This document shows, piece after piece, positions 56,987-64,000 of a stretch of 64,000 nucleotides of DNA; positions within the stretch are counted from its first letter, which is position 1; every line of letters begins with the position of its first letter. The position numbers and the translations under genes were made by a program. Source of the DNA: JAZKID01 sp965247525 (GTDB lineage: Bacteria; Pseudomonadota; Alphaproteobacteria; Rhizobiales; UBA4765); the NCBI GenBank assembly GCA_965247525.1, contig OZ252015.1, forward strand, positions 1,860,001 through 1,924,000, given 5' to 3'. The notes beneath the pieces were generated by a model. That model ran no database searches, was not told where the DNA came from, and saw only the letters and a list, made by a program, of their open reading frames with translations.

Positions 56987-58846
56987 ATGGGTATTTCTTC
57001 AACATTAAGTTCTGCGCTCTCCGGTGTGAGGCTTGCACAAGCCGGCCTCGACTCGGTGGCGCAGAACATCGCCTCTGCAGGAAGCCCAGGTTACACCAAA
57101 AAAGTTTTGCAGCCCACACCGCGCATCGTGGGCGGCAAGGTCATCGGTCTCACAACGGAATCCGTTTCGCGTGTGCTCGACACGCTATTGCAAAAACAAG
57201 TGCGTATTGAAAATGCGGGTTCACAGTTTGCAGATGTCAGATCCACATATGCTTCAAGGCTTGATCAGCTTTACGGCCCCCCAGGATCGACAACATCGCT
57301 TGAAGCGGTATTCAGCAATTTCACCAATTCATTGCAAAGCCTTGCAACCAGCCCTGAATCGGCAACTGCGCAGCAAGGTGCGATTGAAAGTGCAAAAAGC
57401 CTTACAAATCGCATTAACGGAATTTCGAACGATATTCAGCAGCTGCGCTCTGAAGCGGAAAAAGGAATTGCGGATAACGTCAATCAGGTCAACGACCTTC
57501 TAGGCCGTCTGCAAAAAGTCAATACGCAAATCGTCGGCGCAACCAATGGCCAGAATGAACCGGTTTATCTTCTTGATCAGCGCGATCAGATTCTCGACAG
57601 CCTTTCAAAAATCATCGATATCAAGGTTACAACGTCGGGCGACAACAGCGTTACGGTCAATACCAATTCCGGTGTACTTTTGTTTGACAGAGAAGCCGCA
57701 AAGCTGAGCTTTGACGGCCGCAATGCGCTTGGGCCCAATGATCTCTACAGCACCGACCCGACAAAGCGTTCAACGGGAACCATTACACTGACAACGCCGG
57801 GTGGATACAAATCCGATCTTATCGCACAAAAAACATTTCAGTCCGGCCAGCTCGGCGCTTACATAGCACTTCGCGATGATGTTCTCGTCAAGGCACAAGG
57901 CGACCTTGACGAATTGGCAAGCGGGCTTTCTCTTTCTTTGTCTGCACAAACGCAAACCTCGACTGCAACAACCGTAGCCGGCTCAGATGGCCGACAGATC
58001 GATTTGAGCCAGTTGAAGCCAGGCGATTCAGTCCAGATTACGCTGAACAGTGGCGGCGTTCCACGCAATGTCACAATCGTGCGTGTGGATGACCCTGCGC
58101 AATTGCCTTTGGCTGCAAAAGATGCCGCAGGAACCACGGGCGAAGTGTATGGCGTCAGTTTTGCAAATTATGCAACGGCTGCATCATCAATACAGACCAT
58201 TCTTGGCGCCGGTTTCGCGGTCACATCGTCTGGCACATCTTTGACCATTCTCGATGACGGGGCGTCAAACACAACAGATGTGACAGATGTAAACGCCCGT
58301 ATCTCTGCAACAACGACCGCATCGGGTTCACCCGCCTTGCCGTTTTTCACTGACCCTGGAAGTGCAAACGGTCTCTACACCGCATCAGTGGATGGCGGTG
58401 TGCAGAAGAGAGGATACTCAGCGCGCCTTAGCGTCAATCCGGACCTGCTCAGCGATCCGACACGCCTCATCAACATTACTGGCGGCAGCTATAATGCTGG
58501 CGATCCAGCGCGCCCTCAGGCCATTCTTGAGCGCCTGACCACGCTTTCAACGCAATTTGCACCGACGGGCGGTGTCGCTACGACAGCGTCGTCCGGTGAT
58601 GTCCAAAGTTTTCTGCAGCGGATCGTCAACCATGTTGGCCAAGATGCAGAAAACGCCAGTCAAATTCAGCAGGGACAAGAGATTGTCGTCAATGGACTTC
58701 AAGACCGCTTCAATGAATCAGCGGGGGTCAATGTGGATGAGGAAATCGCGCGGCTTATCCAGTTGCAACAAACCTACCAGGCAAGTGCGCGCGTTCTAAC
58801 AATTGCAAACCAGTTGTTACAAGAAATTTTCAATGCTTCGAAATAA
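56987..58846 (+). CDS. flgK: Flagellar hook-associated protein FlgK (HAP1)
   Basis: Forms the first hook-filament junction layer. The 619-residue protein starts with STLSSALSGVRLAQAGLDSVAQNIASAGSPGYTKK and ends with the conserved coiled segment NVDEEIARLIQLQQTYQASARVLTIANQLLQEI. The middle (about 320-480) is variable and Thr/Ala/Asp-rich. It lies 36 bases after flgE and 12 before flgL. Confidence 0.95.
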   Translation: MGISSTLSSALSGVRLAQAGLDSVAQNIASAGSPGYTKKVLQPTPRIVGGKVIGLTTESVSRVLDTLLQKQVRIENAGSQFADVRSTYASRLDQLYGPPGSTTSLEAVFSNFTNSLQSLATSPESATAQQGAIESAKSLTNRINGISNDIQQLRSEAEKGIADNVNQVNDLLGRLQKVNTQIVGATNGQNEPVYLLDQRDQILDSLSKIIDIKVTTSGDNSVTVNTNSGVLLFDREAAKLSFDGRNALGPNDLYSTDPTKRSTGTITLTTPGGYKSDLIAQKTFQSGQLGAYIALRDDVLVKAQGDLDELASGLSLSLSAQTQTSTATTVAGSDGRQIDLSQLKPGDSVQITLNSGGVPRNVTIVRVDDPAQLPLAAKDAAGTTGEVYGVSFANYATAASSIQTILGAGFAVTSSGTSLTILDDGASNTTDVTDVNARISATTTASGSPALPFFTDPGSANGLYTASVDGGVQKRGYSARLSVNPDLLSDPTRLINITGGSYNAGDPARPQAILERLTTLSTQFAPTGGVATTASSGDVQSFLQRIVNHVGQDAENASQIQQGQEIVVNGLQDRFNESAGVNVDEEIARLIQLQQTYQASARVLTIANQLLQEIFNASK

Positions 58847-58858
58847 GGGTAAAAGAAA

Positions 58859-60346
58859 ATGAGTATCGGTTCAGTTTCAGGAAATCCAGTCACCCGCCGC
58901 ATTCTGGATTTGCGCGCACAATTAGATATTTTGAATGGGCAGCTCAGCACCGGGCAAAAGGGTACGACATATGGCGCACTTGGCGCGCAGCGTTCTGCAT
59001 CGCTTAACGCACATAGCCGACTTGCCGCAATCGACGGTTATCGCGACACGATTGATACTGTCAACCTGCGTATCAACATTACAAGCACATCGCTGTCGCG
59101 TTTTACTGATCTTGCAAACGAGCAGCGCGCCAATACGCTGTCTTCAAATTATACGCCTGCTGACGGAACCCAGACCTCGGACCAGCAAAGTGCAAGATTG
59201 CGCCTTGACGAGGTTGTCGGTCTTTTAAATCAGGACATTAACGGCCGCCGCATTTTTTCGGGCAGGGCAACAGACCAGAATGCCTCGCTTGGCGCAGATA
59301 AAATCATTGATGGCGATGCCCCGCGCATCGGCCTGAAAGGAGTAATCACGGAACGCGCGCGCGCTGATGCAGGATCAGATGGCCGCGGCCGTCTTGCTAT
59401 TTCAGCACCAGCGGCAAATGAAGTGCAGCTCTCGGACACGACAGGCGTTTTCGGCTATAAAGTTGCCGGTATCAGCAGCACACTCGGCAATGCAACCGCA
59501 ACGGATACAGCAGGTCCGCCGCGCCATTTGAAACTCGCTTTTTCGGGACTGCCTGCCGAGGGGCAAACAGTCCAGATCAATCTCACACGACCTGATGGGA
59601 CTATCACAACTTTGAACTTGCGCGCTTCAAACGGGACACCAGGTGCAGGCGATTTTCAAATCGGTGCTGATGCAAACGCAACAGCTACAAATTTTCAGGT
59701 CGCGCTTGACAATCAATTGCAGCAAGACGCAAAAACGGAACTGAAATCTTCATCTGCGGTAAAAGCAGCGGATGATTTTTTCAATGTCAGTGACAGCCGC
59801 GCACCCCAGCGCGTCAACATTGTGACAACACCCGAAGCAGCAACCGGATTGCGCGACGGTACGTCTTCCGACACTGTCAAATGGTATCAGGGCGATGGTG
59901 GCACCGATGATCCACGCTCGACCGCGACAGCGCGTGTCGATACGAACCTGACCGTTGGATATGGGCTGCGCGCCACCGAACCTGCTTTCCGCAGCGTTGT
60001 GGCAAGCCTTGCCGTTTTTGCCTCTGCAGAATTTGATCCAAACGACGCTTCAAGCCCCGAGGCTTACAAAAGCCTCGGATTTAAAGTGCGCGACAATCTG
60101 GGTGACGAAAATGCGCAAAAGCTTATCCGGGTCCAAGAGCAGATTGCTGGCGTACAAAAGGCGGCATCAGCCGCAGATGAGCGCCATGTCGGCACGATTG
60201 GCCTGTTTGACGGAATTATTTCTGGCGTTGAAACAGTGACCAAAGAAGATGTGGCAACGCAAATTCTGGAACTGCAGACCCGTTTGCAGGCCAGCTACCA
60301 GGTCACAGCAAACCTGTCAAAGCTTAGCCTCGTCAACTATATCTAA
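58859..60346 (+). CDS. flgL: Flagellar hook-associated protein FlgL (HAP3)
   Basis: Forms the second hook-filament junction layer. The 495-residue protein has the flagellin-like N-terminal coiled region (RRILDLRAQLDILNGQLSTGQKGTTYGALGAQ, RINITSTSLSRFTDLANEQR, RIFSGRATDQN) and the C-terminal coiled region ending QTRLQASYQVTANLSKLSLVNYI. It is well above the usual 300-350 residues, with the extra length in a variable middle (about 150-380). It is the last gene before the terminator. Confidence 0.9.
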   Translation: MSIGSVSGNPVTRRILDLRAQLDILNGQLSTGQKGTTYGALGAQRSASLNAHSRLAAIDGYRDTIDTVNLRINITSTSLSRFTDLANEQRANTLSSNYTPADGTQTSDQQSARLRLDEVVGLLNQDINGRRIFSGRATDQNASLGADKIIDGDAPRIGLKGVITERARADAGSDGRGRLAISAPAANEVQLSDTTGVFGYKVAGISSTLGNATATDTAGPPRHLKLAFSGLPAEGQTVQINLTRPDGTITTLNLRASNGTPGAGDFQIGADANATATNFQVALDNQLQQDAKTELKSSSAVKAADDFFNVSDSRAPQRVNIVTTPEAATGLRDGTSSDTVKWYQGDGGTDDPRSTATARVDTNLTVGYGLRATEPAFRSVVASLAVFASAEFDPNDASSPEAYKSLGFKVRDNLGDENAQKLIRVQEQIAGVQKAASAADERHVGTIGLFDGIISGVETVTKEDVATQILELQTRLQASYQVTANLSKLSLVNYI

Positions 60347-60396
60347 TTTCAAGAGATCTCTGTTCAAGCGCTCCGCTTCCTTGCGCAAGGACAGAC

Positions 60397-60428
60397 AAAA
60401 AAAGCCAGGCAGAACGCCTGGCTTTTTT
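60397..60428. terminator. Bidirectional rho-independent terminator between flgL and flaF
   Basis: GCCAGGC (60404-60410), loop AGAAC, GCCTGGC (60416-60422), with A-run before and T-run after. It separates the two converging flagellar operons. Confidence 0.9.
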
Positions 60429-60446
60429 ATTTTGAGAGATGTTATT

Positions 60447-60911
60447 TTACGCTTGGCCGCGAAGACCCGCCGCAACATTGCGATTGATATCAATCAAAGC
60501 ATTGAGTTTTTCTGGGAGAGGGCCGGCTTCAACATCAAGCGTACGTTTAAAAACAAAAATACCAAGATTAGCTATGTTTTCACGCACGTTGACGGGAAGT
60601 TGGCTCTCTTGTGACGTGACAGACGTAACAAAGATTGTCCAAAGTTTGCGGTTGTAGAGAAGAGCTTCGGCAAGGTTGGCGCTATGAGTGCCATTGGCGC
60701 CCCACAGCTTCCTGTTATCGCTCAGCTGCTCTTCAAGCGTCAACGGTGTTTCGGTCGAATCTGGTGTCGAGGTAGCATTCTGCCCCCAACTGTCCTTGAT
60801 AGCTTGAAGTTTTGATGCCGCTTTCAGCAATAAATGCGCTTCAAGATCGCGGGGTGATGATGTGGATTGTGATGTCTTTGAATAGGTGGAATGCGCAGTT
60901 GCATTATGCAT
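60447..60911 (-). CDS. flaF: Flagellin biosynthesis regulator FlaF
   Basis: FlaF promotes flagellin translation or secretion in alphaproteobacteria and opposes FlbT. The 154-residue protein shows the family core ARDLEAHLLLKAASKLQAI-like start, LSDNRKLWGANGTH, LAEALLYNRKLWTIFVTSV, VRENIANLGIFVFKRTLDV and LIDINRNVAAGLRG. It overlaps flbT by eight bases on the same strand. A Ser/Thr-rich stretch (about 44-56) is a local insertion. Confidence 0.9.
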   Translation of the reverse strand: MHNATAHSTYSKTSQSTSSPRDLEAHLLLKAASKLQAIKDSWGQNATSTPDSTETPLTLEEQLSDNRKLWGANGTHSANLAEALLYNRKLWTIFVTSVTSQESQLPVNVRENIANLGIFVFKRTLDVEAGPLPEKLNALIDINRNVAAGLRGQA

Positions 60912-61287
60912 GTTTTAAAAGCTCTTCTTCATAGGTCAAAAGATGTTTTGCTTCCTTCAAAGCTTTATACATTTGACCCGTTAAGATCTGGTGATTAATT
61001 GCATCAATAATGGACATACTGCTCGGAACAGCTTTCAAGAAATCGCCTATAAGAGAAAAATATTCGCCCTGAAGTGTTGCGATATCGCCGTTTAGATACA
61101 TCATCTGTACCGTCAAATAAATGCGCTTTGCGGGGCTTGTTGCAGTCTTGGTTGTGAGAATGTCTTTCTCGCGCAGGATCGGCGCCTCGCCTTCGACAAT
61201 CAGCTGTGTGCGTGAATCGCCATTCGTAATGACGGCTTCTCCGATGATGACACGTTCGCCCGGTTTCAATTCGACCTTAAGTGGCAT
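60904..61287 (-). CDS. flbT: Flagellin post-transcriptional regulator FlbT
   Basis: FlbT binds the flagellin mRNA leader and, in Caulobacter, represses its translation until the hook is built. The 127-residue protein starts PLKVELKPGERVIIGEAVITNGDSR and contains KDILTTKTATSPAKRIYLTVQMMYL, all typical. It lies downstream of the flagellin gene but behind that gene's terminator, so it probably has its own promoter. Confidence 0.94.
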   Translation of the reverse strand: MPLKVELKPGERVIIGEAVITNGDSRTQLIVEGEAPILREKDILTTKTATSPAKRIYLTVQMMYLNGDIATLQGEYFSLIGDFLKAVPSSMSIIDAINHQILTGQMYKALKEAKHLLTYEEELLKHA

Positions 61288-61350
61288 AATAGGATCCCTT
61301 CATGCTGAAATAGCAAAATAACTAGGCGTTGATTTGAGTATTTTGGCAAT

Positions 61351-61384
61351 AAAAAAGGCGGGGTTTTAAGCCCCGCCTTCTTTT
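61351..61384 (-). terminator. Rho-independent terminator of the flagellin gene
   Basis: GGCGGGG (61357-61363) pairs with CCCCGCC (61371-61377); on the minus strand the stem is followed by six T residues from the A-run at 61351-61356. It lies 15 bases after the flagellin stop. Confidence 0.9.
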
Positions 61385-61398
61385 GTCGGTTATAAATT

Positions 61399-62556
61399 TT
61401 AGCCGAAAAGACGAAGAACGGCCTGGTCGGACTGGCTGGCCAGCGACAAGGTTGTCTGTGACAGCTGCTGACGTGTCTGAAGAGCCAGCAAGTTCGCTGC
61501 TTCTTCGTTCTGGTCGGCGAGTGTCAGGTTGTCCGCACCGGACTGCAAGGTGTTGATCAGGTTCTTTGTAAAGTCCTGACGCGCCTGCACGACGCCGAGG
61601 TTCGAACCGAACTTCGATGACTGTGTGCGGATTGTCGACAGAGCGTTATCAACGCTTGCGACAGCTGACGTAATGTCACTTTCTGCAGCGAACGAGTTGC
61701 TAGCAGCAGAAATGCCGAGGCCTGTTGCATCGAAAGTTACACCCTGAATTGACAGAGACGATTTGTCTGAGCCTGTCTTTTCATTGAACACAACGTCAAG
61801 GCTGTCGCCATTCAGAAGGTTCTTACCGTTGAAGCCTGTATCTTTGACCAACTGGTTGATCTGGGTACGGACGTCATCGAACTGCTTGGCAAGGTCGGCA
61901 CGCTGAGCTGACGCTGCCGAAGAAGCGTTGCTTGACGAACCAGCCGCAATGCCTGTGTCAGTTGCAAGTGAGTTACTTGCGCCAGAATAGGCGATCGTGA
62001 TGTCTTTACCAGCAGTTGAAGAGATTTTCAGGTTGTTGTTTGTGCCAACCGTGACGATCTCGGCTTTAAAACCAAGGCCGGCATTGTTGACTTGGTCAAT
62101 AACGGAACCAATTGTTGCACCGTTGGCGACCGTAAAGTCGACAGTTGGTCCACCAGCATTGTTCAGGCTGATTTTGCCGCCTGTTGTTACAGTAGATGCG
62201 CGTGTGATGTTATTTGCGGTACTGGCGAGCGAACCGTTAGCGTTCGTACCAGCCTGCAATGCCTGGTTGGCAATCGACTTCGCTGTGTTGACAAGTGTTG
62301 TCAGTGTCTTCACGCCTTGGTCAGCAGCTTCAAGCGTTTTCACGCTGTTTGAAACGCCGTCCAAAATCGAGCTCAGATCGTTCGCACGGTTGCTGAGAGC
62401 GCTGGCAGTAAAGAAGCTGTTTGGATTGTCGAGAGCGGAGTTGACTTTCTTACCTGTAGACAAACGCTTCTGCGTTGTTGCGAGCAGATCTGCTGTTCCT
62501 TGTAGGTTGAGCAGGTTCGAGCGAATGCCCGATGATAGAGTAATGTTGGAACCCAT
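61399..62556 (-). CDS. fliC: Flagellin
   Basis: The filament subunit. The 385-residue protein has the N-terminal D0/D1 region (SSGIRSNLLNLQGTADLLATTQKRLSTGKKVNSALDNPNSFFTA area, about 7-50) and the C-terminal D1/D0 region (SKFGSNLGVVQARQDFTKNLINTLQSGADNLTLADQNEEAAN, ending SQSDQAVLRLFG). The middle is moderately long and Ser/Asn/Ala-rich, with no cysteine. ATG at 62556 follows AGGATGG; ATG at 62565 lies inside that ribosome site. The N-terminal pattern recalls Bradyrhizobium/Methylobacterium flagellins. Confidence 0.96.
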   Translation of the reverse strand: MGSNITLSSGIRSNLLNLQGTADLLATTQKRLSTGKKVNSALDNPNSFFTASALSNRANDLSSILDGVSNSVKTLEAADQGVKTLTTLVNTAKSIANQALQAGTNANGSLASTANNITRASTVTTGGKISLNNAGGPTVDFTVANGATIGSVIDQVNNAGLGFKAEIVTVGTNNNLKISSTAGKDITIAYSGASNSLATDTGIAAGSSSNASSAASAQRADLAKQFDDVRTQINQLVKDTGFNGKNLLNGDSLDVVFNEKTGSDKSSLSIQGVTFDATGLGISAASNSFAAESDITSAVASVDNALSTIRTQSSKFGSNLGVVQARQDFTKNLINTLQSGADNLTLADQNEEAANLLALQTRQQLSQTTLSLASQSDQAVLRLFG

Positions 62557-62603
62557 AATAACCATCCTGGTTTGATTGAAAGACTACTGAACTTCTGCCC
62601 AGT

Positions 62604-62617
62604 GCGCCGAATATGCC
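62604..62617 (-). promoter_or_regulatory. Weak sigma-54 promoter candidate of the flagellin gene
   Basis: On the minus strand GG (62617-62616) and GC (62605-62604) are ten bases apart, with AGGCAT and GCGCA around them, about 48 bases before the flagellin ATG. Only the invariant dinucleotides and a few consensus positions match. Confidence 0.3.
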
Positions 62618-62687
62618 TGACAAATGCAAAGAAACAGTAAAATTCGACCTCGCTGAGTCGTGCAAAAAAATAAATGAAATCAGACGG

Positions 62688-62702
62688 TTAAAAGAGTTTG
62701 AA
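62688..62702. promoter_or_regulatory. Near-match CtrA box upstream of flagellin
   Basis: TTAA at 62688-62691, seven bases, then TGAA at 62699-62702: one mismatch from TTAA-N7-TTAA. It lies about 130 bases upstream of the flagellin start. Confidence 0.25.
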
Positions 62703-62730
62703 CTCTAAAAAATAAAGACTTTTTTCACTT

Positions 62731-62754
62731 AAAAAAATAGCGCCCGAAGGCGCT
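62731..62754 (-). terminator. Rho-independent terminator of the FlaG-like gene
   Basis: On the minus strand AGCGCC-TTCG-GGCGCT (62754-62739) forms a 6-bp stem with a UUCG tetraloop and is followed by a seven-T run. It separates the FlaG-like gene from the flagellin gene. Confidence 0.85.
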
Positions 62755-62777
62755 TCTCAAAACAGGTAAAAATCAAA

Positions 62778-63194
62778 CTAGGCGATCAGGTTTTCAACCT
62801 GGCCTTTGGCGTCTTCTGCATGCTGCGCTTTTTTGGCTTCTTCCTGCGCAAGATAAGCACGCAGCTTCAAAGCCTGTTCGGATGGAAGCTGGATGACAAC
62901 CTGCTTTGTCCCTTCATTCACAACACGATAAGCAAATGTGTTGTCAGGCAAAGCAATATATTTGTGCTCCAGATTGTCCTTTTTTTCCGGCGCCTGGCTT
63001 TTGATTGCAGCGGTTTGTTCTGCGTTGATATGCTCAGAACGTGGATCGCGCGCCGCGGACGACGCTGTGTCTTTTGTTTCGAGCACAGTTTTCTCAACCG
63101 GATTTTCGGCTGTGTTCACTGGCTTTGGCGCCTGACGAGCAGCAAAATAATCAGAGGGCGGCGCAGCCCTGTTGTTGACGATCGTGTCGACCAT
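62778..63194 (-). CDS. FlaG-like protein next to flagellin
   Basis: A 138-residue protein. The N-terminal part (about 1-75) is polar and disordered. The segment about 76-115 (KYIALPDNTFAYRVVNEGTKQVVIQLPSEQALKLRAYL region) fits the pattern of FlaG-type proteins, where a VxDxxTxxVIRQIPxExxL core is usual. The tail is charged and helical. The position between flgN-like and flagellin genes supports a filament-related role. I would call it FlaG-like rather than FlaG because similarity is confined to this short segment. Confidence 0.6.
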   Translation of the reverse strand: MVDTIVNNRAAPPSDYFAARQAPKPVNTAENPVEKTVLETKDTASSAARDPRSEHINAEQTAAIKSQAPEKKDNLEHKYIALPDNTFAYRVVNEGTKQVVIQLPSEQALKLRAYLAQEEAKKAQHAEDAKGQVENLIA

Positions 63195-63394
63195 GACCCA
63201 CTCCTTGGGTATGCAAAACGAGCCTCCATACGTGAAGCTCCAATTTTACCTTACCGCAAAGATCTTTATCTTCGCTTAGCAAAGAGTGTGAATCACAAGT
63301 TAACGCACCAATAGAAAAGCGTATCGCGAAAGCGATTTTGTGATTGCGCCGAGCAGTGGATCAGTTGAACTACTTAGTATGGTCTTTTGCTGAT

Positions 63395-63874
63395 CTAGAG
63401 CGATACATTGACGCGTAGAGGTGGTGCGGTCTCATAGGCCTGCTTTGGCGTTTGCCCTTGCGCGGTATAGCCTGAAGATCTCTCAATATCTTTGGCCGCG
63501 TCCACGATCTCCTGCACTAAACTTTCTGATAAAGCTTTCGCTGTTCCGAGCGCTGCAAGATTACGTGACACTTCGTCGCAAAAACGAGCATGAAGTTTTT
63601 GCACTTTTTGCGCCATTTCAGGAAGTTCATTGCGAAAGTAGCCGGCGTTGGAACGAAGGCGTTCTGCAATTTTTAAAAAAGAATCCGTGAAACGCATTTT
63701 TTCGGGCTGCAAAGCCGCGGCATCGCGCAGACGTCCGGCGCGCGCATAGGCTGTTTCCGCACTCAAAACTTCGCTCAGGCCGTTAAGCGTTTTTTCAAGT
63801 TCAGTGCCAAGCGCAATCGCTTCGGCCTTGCTTGTAAAAGGATCAGACAAACGCGCGGGCATTGGTTGTGACAT
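63395..63874 (-). CDS. FlgN-like flagellar export chaperone candidate
   Basis: A 159-residue, mainly helical, soluble protein. Its first 60 residues (LGTELEKTLNGLSEVLSAETAYARAGRLRDAAALQPEKMRFTDSF region) have the pattern of FlgN-type chaperones, which hold FlgK and FlgL before export, and its C-terminal 30 residues look flexible. It lies seven bases downstream of the flgJ-like gene and near flagellin, consistent with that role. Confidence in the family name is moderate. Confidence 0.65.
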   Translation of the reverse strand: MSQPMPARLSDPFTSKAEAIALGTELEKTLNGLSEVLSAETAYARAGRLRDAAALQPEKMRFTDSFLKIAERLRSNAGYFRNELPEMAQKVQKLHARFCDEVSRNLAALGTAKALSESLVQEIVDAAKDIERSSGYTAQGQTPKQAYETAPPLRVNVSL

Positions 63875-63880
63875 TGAAGT

Positions 63881-64000
63881 TTAAGCTCCTTGTGCTTTTA
63901 AAAGTTCACCCATGACGCTACCGGCAATGCCGATACCGCCGCTTCCGGCGATTGAGCGGGCTGTGTATTCATTGTAAAGGCTTCGCCATTGTGTCTCTGC
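63881..64000 (-). CDS. Partial FlgJ-like rod-binding protein (C-terminal end)
   Basis: Only the last 39 residues are inside the window; the frame continues past the right edge. WRSLYNEYTARSIAGSGGIGIAGSVMGELL matches the end of the rod-binding domain, where a GGIGIA motif is characteristic of FlgJ-type proteins. Ends in TAA at 63883-63881, seven bases before the FlgN-like start. No muramidase domain is visible, as is usual in alphaproteobacteria. Confidence 0.75.
   Translation of the reverse strand, partial: AETQWRSLYNEYTARSIAGSGGIGIAGSVMGELLKAQGA

Noticed and set aside
63323..63336. ATCGC-GAAA-GCGAT hairpin downstream of the FlgN-like gene as a terminator
   Set aside because: The stem is only five pairs and is not followed by a clean T-run on the minus strand.

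Overview
The window comes from a flagellated alphaproteobacterium, most likely a member of or close to the Hyphomicrobiales (Rhizobiales). The evidence is a cycHJKL-type cytochrome c maturation cluster, the flagellin regulators FlaF and FlbT, flagellins of the Bradyrhizobium/Methylobacterium type, two kinases of the PleC/DivJ type, a CtrA box paired with a sigma-54 promoter, and a very large coiled-coil protein resembling the Growth Pole Ring (GPR/RgsE) protein. No rRNA, transposase, integrase or CRISPR array was seen. By eye the base composition is moderate, with clearly AT-richer patches at 16.2-20.0 kb, 21.7-22.9 kb and 32.9-34.6 kb.

Layout. 0-4 kb: a partial unknown gene, then ccmI-ccmE-ccmF-ccmH. 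4-15.9 kb: mostly housekeeping genes, namely a PleC-like kinase, a cation diffusion facilitator with pepN, dusA with a TSUP permease, a DivJ-like kinase, a redoxin/2OG-oxygenase fusion and a SIMPL protein. 16.0 kb: tRNA-Ile2 (CAU). 16.2-20.0 kb: two large unrecognised co-directional genes, one with a Pro/Thr decapeptide repeat and one ending in a glycine-zipper domain. 20-23.3 kb: ettA, an unknown low-complexity protein and a DUF2293 protein. 23.4-30.6 kb: amn, then an ArsR-methyltransferase fusion, metF and metH in one tight operon behind a palindromic operator candidate. 30.7-40.4 kb: the thiamin locus thiC / thiO-thiS / thiG-thiE-thiF / EamA permease / thiD. It is split after thiC by an AT-rich cassette (162-aa protein, TIR protein, winged-helix-like protein) and again after thiS by hairpin repeats. 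40.4-43.3 kb: a FAH-family enzyme, an unknown 303-aa protein and a dipeptide epimerase. 43.3-46.8 kb: a four-gene Mla-type lipid transporter. 46.8-51.8 kb: the GPR-like gene. 52.2-55.0 kb: a degenerate Hpt protein, ferredoxin plus its reductase, a UspA protein and a SixA-like phosphatase. 55.1-64 kb: flagellar genes, with flgE-flgK-flgL on the plus strand facing flgJ(partial)-flgN-flaG-flagellin-flbT-flaF on the minus strand.

How the genes work together. The ccm genes handle and attach haem to apocytochromes c. The ArsR-fusion operon probably controls methionine and methyl-group recycling in response to a methionine-cycle metabolite. The thi genes make both halves of thiamin: ThiC and ThiD make the pyrimidine, ThiO, ThiS, ThiG and ThiF the thiazole, and ThiE couples them. 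The Mla-like genes move phospholipid across the periplasm. The GPR-like protein, the two DivK-type kinases and the CtrA box point to an asymmetric, polarly organised cell cycle that also times flagellar assembly.

The most interesting candidates are the TIR cassette inside the thiamin locus, whose TIR protein ends in a peptide that looks like the tip of single-stranded DNA-binding protein (SSB), and the 651/599-aa gene pair at 16.2-20.0 kb.
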